Positions 57,900-64,000 of a DNA stretch of 64,000 nt are shown in pieces. The position numbers and the translations under genes are program-made. Each line of letters opens with the position of its first letter. Position 1 is the stretch's first letter. The notes beneath the pieces are model-generated. The model ran no database searches, was not told where the DNA came from, and saw only the letters and a list, made by a program, of their open reading frames with translations. The stretch lies in the NCBI RefSeq assembly GCF_024363255.1, contig NZ_AP026070.1, positions 3,782,001-3,846,000 on the forward strand, given 5' to 3'. The stretch is from Shewanella sp. NFH-SH190041. GTDB taxonomy: Bacteria > Pseudomonadota > Gammaproteobacteria > Enterobacterales > Shewanellaceae.

Positions 57900-57931
57900 G
57901 GCAACTGCTACAGTACACCGCAGCAGTTGCC
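57900..57931 (-). terminator. Inverted repeat between rlmB and the next gene
   Basis: Perfect 10-bp stem GGCAACTGCT / AGCAGTTGCC with a 12-base loop, 8 bases after the rlmB stop. No T-run follows on the minus strand, so it may be an mRNA-stabilising or processing hairpin. Confidence 0.45.
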
Positions 57932-57939
57932 AAAAAAGA

Positions 57940-58680
57940 TTAACCGAGTCGCTGACGCACGGCTTCGAACAAACAAATACCGGTCGCAACGGATACGTTC
58001 AAACTGGATACCGCTCCGGCCATCGGAATGGAAACCAGCGTATCACAGCACTCACGACTTAAGCGGCGTAAGCCTTTACCTTCAGCGCCCATAGCAATCG
58101 CCAGAGGGCCTTTTAGATCAGCCTGGTACAGGTTGCAATCGGCTTCACCGGCAGTACCGATAATCCACACGCCTTTTTCCTGCAAATGGCGCATAGTACG
58201 GGCCAAATTTGTCACCTGGAATAAAGGCACTGTTTCTGCTGCGCCACAGGCAACCTTACTCACGGTTGCAGTCAGGCTCACCGCATTATCCTTTGGCACC
58301 ACAATACCATGCACTCCGGCAGCATCGGCATTACGCAGACAAGCGCCCAAGTTATGTGGATCAGTCACGCCATCCAGGATTAATAGAAATGGGGTATCTG
58401 TTTTTGCCAGCAGAGTATCTAAATCATGCTCAGTCAGCGCCTTGGCAGGTTTAACCCGTGCCACAACGCCCTGATGCTGACTGCTGCCCGCCTTCTCATC
58501 CAGCACTTTACGGGATGTTTGTGGCATAGAAATGCCATACTCGGCAGCCAGTTTAATCAAAGGAGCAACCCGCTCATCCAGGCGGCCCTGCATCAAAAAC
58601 AGCTCCAGTACCCGCTCTGGACTGTTTTTCAAAACAGACTCCACAGCGTGGATGCCAAAAATCATATCTTGCTTTTTCAT
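57940..58680 (-). CDS. rlmB: 23S rRNA Gm2251 2'-O-methyltransferase RlmB
   Basis: A 246-residue SPOUT methyltransferase. The N-terminal substrate-binding domain starts [18 protein letters not shown]. The knot has [34 protein letters not shown] and [19 protein letters not shown]. It methylates the 23S P-loop. It directly follows rnr, as in E. coli. Confidence 0.96.
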   Translation of the reverse strand: MKKQDMIFGIHAVESVLKNSPERVLELFLMQGRLDERVAPLIKLAAEYGISMPQTSRKVLDEKAGSSQHQGVVARVKPAKALTEHDLDTLLAKTDTPFLLILDGVTDPHNLGACLRNADAAGVHGIVVPKDNAVSLTATVSKVACGAAETVPLFQVTNLARTMRHLQEKGVWIIGTAGEADCNLYQADLKGPLAIAMGAEGKGLRRLSRECCDTLVSIPMAGAVSSLNVSVATGICLFEAVRQRLG

Positions 58681-61134
58681 TTACTTCTTTCTCTTGCTGC
58701 GTGCTTTACTTTTGGCTGGCTTGGCAGCACTGGCTTTCGCGCCCGCCTTAGCCGGACGTTTTTTCGCTGAACTTTTTTTGCCTTTGGGTTTGGTGCTTCC
58801 GCGTAATTCTTCACGCACGCTGCCTGACTTACTGCCACCCCGTTTACCGGCATCACTGTCAGCCCGGCCTTTGCCCTGCTTAGCGCCTTCCATATTGACC
58901 CGCTCACGGGCGGTCAGTGGCCGGCGGCCCCGGTTTTTACGGCGGCCATTGTCATCGCCCACCATCAAAAGATCAATCTGACGATCATCCAGATTCACTG
59001 CCGCGACTTTCACCGTTACAGGATCGCCCACCTGATATACCTGACCAGAGGCTTCACCAATCAGGCGCTGACGCATAGGATCGTACTGGTAATAATCACT
59101 GCCCAAACTGGAGATATGCACCAAGCCATCAATAAACAGTTCGTTAAGGCGGACAAATAGGCCAAAACTGGTCACTGAAGCAATCACGGCATCAAAGGTA
59201 TCGCCGACATGATCCTGCATAAACTCACACTTGAGCCAATCGCTGACATCCCGGGTCGCTTCATCAGCGCGGCGCTCGGTGTTAGAACATTCCTCACCCA
59301 GCTTATCCAGCTCATCCAGCTGATAGTGATAACCGCCATCTTTGGTCCATTTCTCATCGGCGCTGCCCTGCTCTTTGGTCAGCAGATAGCGGATCACCCG
59401 ATGCAGTACCAGATCCGGATAACGACGGATAGGCGACGTAAAGTGAGAGTAACCATCCAGCGCCAGACCGAAGTGACCATCGTTATCCGGTGAGTAAATT
59501 GCTTGACGCATAGAACGCAACAACATCACCTGGATAAGCTCAGCATCAGGCCGGTCAGCAATGGCTTCCATCAAGAGTTGAAAATCGATTGGCTGTGGTT
59601 CCAGCCCACCGCCCAGCGACAGGCCACGCTCAGACAAAAACTCTTTAAACTGGGTCAGCTTCTGCTCAGATGGCGCTTCATGCACCCGATACAGCACCTC
59701 ACCTTTATGTTTTTTGACAAACTTAGCCGCGGCTACGTTCGCCAAAATCATACATTCTTCAATGATCTTATGCGCCTGATTGCGTACCCGAGGCACGATG
59801 CGGTCAATCTTGCGTTGTTCATTGAAAATAAATTGGGTTTCCACAGTTTCAAAGGCAATAGCACCCCGCTCAGCCCGCTGCTCATCCAATGCCAGATACA
59901 GCTGCTGCAATACCTGTAAATGGGGCAAGAGTGCTGCATGCTCAGGAGCCGCTTCACCGCCTTCCAACATGGCGGCCACCTGGGTATAGGTGAAGCGGGC
60001 ATGGGAATGCATTACCGCTGGATAGAACTTATAACCAGACAGTTTACCTTTGGCCGATACCGTCATCTCCGCCACCATACAGAGGCGATCAACTCCGGGG
60101 TTTAGCGAACACAGGCCATTAGACAGTTTTTCCGGCAACATGGGGATCACTTGGGATGGGAAATACACTGAGTTCCCCCGCGCCCGAGCTTCCACATCCA
60201 GCGCAGAGCCGGTGCGGACATAGTGACTGACATCCGCAATCGCCACCCACAGCCGCCAGCCGCCGCTTTTCTTGCGCTCAGCATACACGGCATCATCAAA
60301 GTCACGGGCATCTTCACCGTCAATGGTCACCAGAGGTAACTGGCGCAAATCAACCCGATCTTTTTTATCGGCTTCTGTCACTTCATCGGGGATCCGACGC
60401 AGCTTTTTCTCTATCACCGGCGACCATTCATGGGGCAGATCATAGTTACGCAGCGCAATTTCAATCTCCATTCCCGGCGCCATCTGTTGCCCGAGCACCT
60501 CAGTGACTTTACCGGCAGCTTTCACATAGCGGCCTGGACGACGGGTCAGCTCAATCACCACCACATCACCATGACGAGCACCGTGGCGATCCGCGGCATC
60601 AATCAGAATTTCCTGAGTAATGCGCTTATCATCGGCCACGACAAAGCTCATGCCAAAGTCCACATAGTACCTTCCGACCAACGGCGCGCTACGCGGCTGG
60701 ATGAGTCGGACAATACGGGCGTCACGTCGCCCTTTGCGATCACTGCCCGCTTTCTGCGCCAGCACCTTGTCGCCATGGAAATACATCTGCATATCCCGGC
60801 TGGAAATATACAGATCATCTCCGCCTTCGTCCGGGCGGAAAAAGCCAAAGCCATCACGGTGGCCCAGTACGGTTCCGGCAATCAAATCCATCCGCTCTGG
60901 CAGGCCATAACACTGACCACGGGTGAACACCAGCTGGCCGTCACGCTCCATGGCACGCAACCGGCGGCGCAGGGCCTCCACTTGCTCTTCATCGGTGATC
61001 TTTAGGGCGTTAGCAATACGCTCGCGGTTCAGGGGTGAAGTCTGGGAACGTAGGTACTCTAGAATGTACTCACGGCTGGGGATGGGATTGTCGTATTTGT
61101 TTTGTTCACGCTCAAAATGAGGGTCTTTTATCAT
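58681..61134 (-). CDS. rnr: Ribonuclease R
   Basis: An 817-residue 3'-5' exoribonuclease for structured RNA. In order: an N-terminal helix-turn-helix (about 20-80), cold-shock domains, the RNB catalytic domain with [10 protein letters not shown] ([12 protein letters not shown] with metal-binding Asp) and [14 protein letters not shown], an S1 domain ([19 protein letters not shown]), and a long Lys-rich tail ([13 protein letters not shown]). Length is typical. It overlaps nothing and is next to rlmB. Confidence 0.96.
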   Translation of the reverse strand: MIKDPHFEREQNKYDNPIPSREYILEYLRSQTSPLNRERIANALKITDEEQVEALRRRLRAMERDGQLVFTRGQCYGLPERMDLIAGTVLGHRDGFGFFRPDEGGDDLYISSRDMQMYFHGDKVLAQKAGSDRKGRRDARIVRLIQPRSAPLVGRYYVDFGMSFVVADDKRITQEILIDAADRHGARHGDVVVIELTRRPGRYVKAAGKVTEVLGQQMAPGMEIEIALRNYDLPHEWSPVIEKKLRRIPDEVTEADKKDRVDLRQLPLVTIDGEDARDFDDAVYAERKKSGGWRLWVAIADVSHYVRTGSALDVEARARGNSVYFPSQVIPMLPEKLSNGLCSLNPGVDRLCMVAEMTVSAKGKLSGYKFYPAVMHSHARFTYTQVAAMLEGGEAAPEHAALLPHLQVLQQLYLALDEQRAERGAIAFETVETQFIFNEQRKIDRIVPRVRNQAHKIIEECMILANVAAAKFVKKHKGEVLYRVHEAPSEQKLTQFKEFLSERGLSLGGGLEPQPIDFQLLMEAIADRPDAELIQVMLLRSMRQAIYSPDNDGHFGLALDGYSHFTSPIRRYPDLVLHRVIRYLLTKEQGSADEKWTKDGGYHYQLDELDKLGEECSNTERRADEATRDVSDWLKCEFMQDHVGDTFDAVIASVTSFGLFVRLNELFIDGLVHISSLGSDYYQYDPMRQRLIGEASGQVYQVGDPVTVKVAAVNLDDRQIDLLMVGDDNGRRKNRGRRPLTARERVNMEGAKQGKGRADSDAGKRGGSKSGSVREELRGSTKPKGKKSSAKKRPAKAGAKASAAKPAKSKARSKRKK

Positions 61135-61172
61135 TCATTTTCCATATCGCTTTCCCTCTTACGAGGGTGGGA

Positions 61173-61793
61173 TCACCGGCTTGTCAAGGATGCGTTGCGG
61201 GCTCTCTCCACCACACTGGCAGGCATCTTCACCTCTAATCCCTGTAATAATTTCATGGCTTCCAGTTTGACCGCATCATCGCTGAATACTTCATTAAACA
61301 GCCAATGATACGCCTGTTCATAGTCTCTGGGACTGCCGTAACCTGCAGCCATCAGCCTGACCAGCATCATTCTGGCCGGCTGGCTGCCATTGGCGGCGGC
61401 CGGAAGCACATACTGTACGGCCCGATCTTTGTTTTGCACCACAAAGCGGCCGTGTTGATAATATTTGGCCAATTGCACCATGGCCTCGGGACTACCTTGT
61501 TCAGCGGCAGCCCGTAATAGCACCATCCCTCGGGATGGATTGACCGGGACACAAATACCGAAATTCAGCATTTCGCCCCAGAGAAACTGATAAAGCGGCT
61601 GTTGCAGGATGTCAGCTCTGGCTTCAATATCCTGTACCAGCTGGCAATCATCTGCTTGGACTTGTTGCAGATACTTGTCCTGCTGGATCAGCGTTAACAG
61701 CTCAGCTTGGCTGTAGATGTCCAGCCTATAATCATCGCCGTATAAGGGCAAACTTAATTGCCACAGTAACAGCGTTACCGCCCAACGCAGCAT
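61173..61793 (-). CDS. motX: Sodium-driven flagellar motor protein MotX
   Basis: A 206-residue secreted protein with Sel1-like repeats (about 80-175), for example NPSRGMVLLRAAAEQGSPEAMVQLAKYY. The segment ADDCQLVQDIEARADILQQP and the later QAYHWLFNEVFSDDAV match MotX of polar flagella in Vibrio and Shewanella. MotX forms the T-ring and recruits PomAB stators. Placement beside rnr is familiar from those genera. ATG 61793 is the likely start. Confidence 0.87.
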   Translation of the reverse strand: MLRWAVTLLLWQLSLPLYGDDYRLDIYSQAELLTLIQQDKYLQQVQADDCQLVQDIEARADILQQPLYQFLWGEMLNFGICVPVNPSRGMVLLRAAAEQGSPEAMVQLAKYYQHGRFVVQNKDRAVQYVLPAAANGSQPARMMLVRLMAAGYGSPRDYEQAYHWLFNEVFSDDAVKLEAMKLLQGLEVKMPASVVERARNASLTSR

Positions 61794-61883
61794 AACAGCA
61801 TCCAAAGTTTTGCAGTGGTATACCTGCTATCGGCCGACGGCAATCTAACTGAAGAGCTTTTCTATGATTTTGAATAAGCCATT

Positions 61884-61908
61884 AAAAAAGGCCGCTTAGC
61901 GGCCTTTT
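61884..61908 (-). terminator. Terminator of purA
   Basis: Ten-bp stem AAAAGGCCGC / GCGGCCTTTT with a 3-base loop, followed by T-run on the minus strand, directly after the purA stop. Confidence 0.88.
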
Positions 61909-61912
61909 CTCA

Positions 61913-63241
<1,329 letters not shown>

Positions 63242-63274
63242 TTAACAGATTACCAGCACAATAAAACAGAGTAA

Positions 63275-63463
63275 TCAGGAAAAAATCACCAGCAAAACGA
63301 CTCCGGCAGTGACCAAGGCCCCGCCGATCCGGCGCAGCATATTAGGTTGGGCTCGACTGAGCTCCTGCAAGTAGGCTTGCCATTTTTCAGGGAAAATCAA
63401 TGGACCACATCCTTCAAGCAATAAAACAATCCCCAGAGCCAACATCCAGACTTCGAATGACAT
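63275..63463 (-). CDS. yjeT: YjeT-type DUF2065 inner membrane protein
   Basis: A 62-residue protein with two membrane segments around a LEGCGPLIFPEKW block and a LRRIGGALVTAGVVLLVI end. Function is unknown. It sits before purA as in E. coli (hflC-yjeT-purA), here without the hfl genes. ATG 63463 has AGGAG 9 bases upstream; ATG 63469 is 3 bases from it. Confidence 0.88.
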   Translation of the reverse strand: MSFEVWMLALGIVLLLEGCGPLIFPEKWQAYLQELSRAQPNMLRRIGGALVTAGVVLLVIFS

Positions 63464-63675
63464 CGTCATACACTCCTATTCAAGGCACTACACTAAACGA
63501 CATTTTCAACCGTCAAACAGACTGCTTTTCTATCGAAACCAACAAGCCTTTACAGCTACATTTTCGCAACAATTCGCATTACCCATAATGTCGAAATGCC
63601 GTCACAATCAAACTATCACTGCGTAGAGATAAACTCATGGGCAAATTAAAAATCTTGCGCCAAATTTCAGCCAAT

Positions 63676-63703
63676 AAAAAACCCAGCATAAGCTGGGTTT
63701 TTT
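63676..63703. terminator. Terminator of rpsI
   Basis: Stem AAAAAACCCAGC / GCTGGGTTTTTT with a short ATAA loop, T-runs on both strands, 21 bases after the rpsI stop. Confidence 0.88.
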
Positions 63704-63724
63704 GAAATACTCGACAGCGTAAAA

Positions 63725-64000
63725 TTAACGCTTAGAGAATTGTGGCTTACGACGTGCTTTGCGCAGACCCACTTTCTTACGCTCAACCTGACGAGCATCA
63801 CGGGTAACGAAACCAGCAGCACGCAGAGAAGGACGCATAGCTTCATCCAGTTGCATCAGAGCACGGGTGATACCGTGACGGATTGCACCTGCTTGACCGG
63901 TGATACCACCGCCCTTAACAGTTACATAGATGTCCAGCTTTTCAGTCATTTCAACCAGCTCCAGTGGCTGACGAACAACCATGCGAGCGGTTTCACGACC
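63725..64000 (-). CDS. rpsI: 30S ribosomal protein S9, start outside window
   Basis: The C-terminal 91 residues of S9, from [16 protein letters not shown] to the stop at 63725-63727. The [16 protein letters not shown] tail, which reaches the P-site tRNA, is intact. The first codons and rplM are expected beyond the right edge. Confidence 0.96.
   Translation of the reverse strand, partial: GRETARMVVRQPLELVEMTEKLDIYVTVKGGGITGQAGAIRHGITRALMQLDEAMRPSLRAAGFVTRDARQVERKKVGLRKARRKPQFSKR

Noticed and set aside
63637..63705. 22-codon ORF running through the rpsI terminator into TGA
   Set aside because: It has no good ribosome site, and a TTTTTTGA after any terminator easily yields such a frame. It resembles the 46548 ORF but with weaker support.

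Overview
The window reads as chromosomal backbone of a motile, respiring gammaproteobacterium, most probably Shewanella or a close relative (inference). The reasons are the gene order nnr-tsaE-amiB-mutL-miaA-hfq-hflX-hflK-hflC followed by petABC-sspAB, the order orn-rsgA-psd-mscM, parE-yqiA-cpdA-yqiB-nudF facing tolC, motX beside rnr, and small families such as TIGR04219 and DUF2333. About 62 protein genes, six identical tRNA-Gly genes and three copies of a small repeat are seen. No prophage, CRISPR array, restriction system or complete insertion sequence was found.

Layout. Positions 1-4.4 kb hold the tail of an alkaline phosphatase gene, then a convergent three-gene operon (small phosphate-binding-like periplasmic protein, porin-like barrel, membrane GGDEF-EAL protein) that looks like a signalling cassette. 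Positions 4.5-6.8 kb hold rsmC and an M50 membrane protease. Positions 7-10.7 kb carry sspB-sspA and the cytochrome bc1 genes, and 11-21 kb the large hfq/mutL superoperon. Positions 21.7-22.4 kb hold the tRNA-Gly(GCC) array with a strict 107-bp period. Positions 22.5-30.3 kb hold orn, then rsgA-psd-mscM, a glycerophosphodiesterase and a 2-hydroxyacid dehydrogenase.

Positions 30.4-33.3 kb are the only visibly mobile part: two 270-bp MITE-like elements in inverted orientation flank an Aer-like chemoreceptor gene, and a truncated third copy abuts parC after bfd. Positions 33.3-42.7 kb carry parC, a beta-propeller gene and parE, then the yqiA-nudF cluster and tolC. Positions 42.8-46.6 kb are envelope and small unknown genes, including a 32-codon ORF that overlaps a terminator. 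Positions 46.7-57.3 kb hold dusA, a cheX-like gene, a surface-antigen barrel, alr, dnaB, an S46 peptidase, the rpsF-priB-rpsR-rplI operon and a DUF481 barrel. Positions 57.4-64 kb hold rlmB, rnr, motX, purA, yjeT and the start-truncated end of rpsI.

Most genes are housekeeping: translation and RNA processing (hfq, miaA, orn, rnr, rlmB, rsmC, dusA, ribosomal proteins), repair and topology (mutL, parC, parE, dnaB, priB), envelope (amiB, alr, tolC, psd, mscM) and energy (petABC). The parts most worth a second look are the porin/binding-protein/c-di-GMP cassette, the tRNA-Gly array with covarying spacer hairpins, the structured MITE family, and the small ORF over a terminator. No clearly new large system was identified; function calls rest on sequence motifs and remembered synteny, without database searches.
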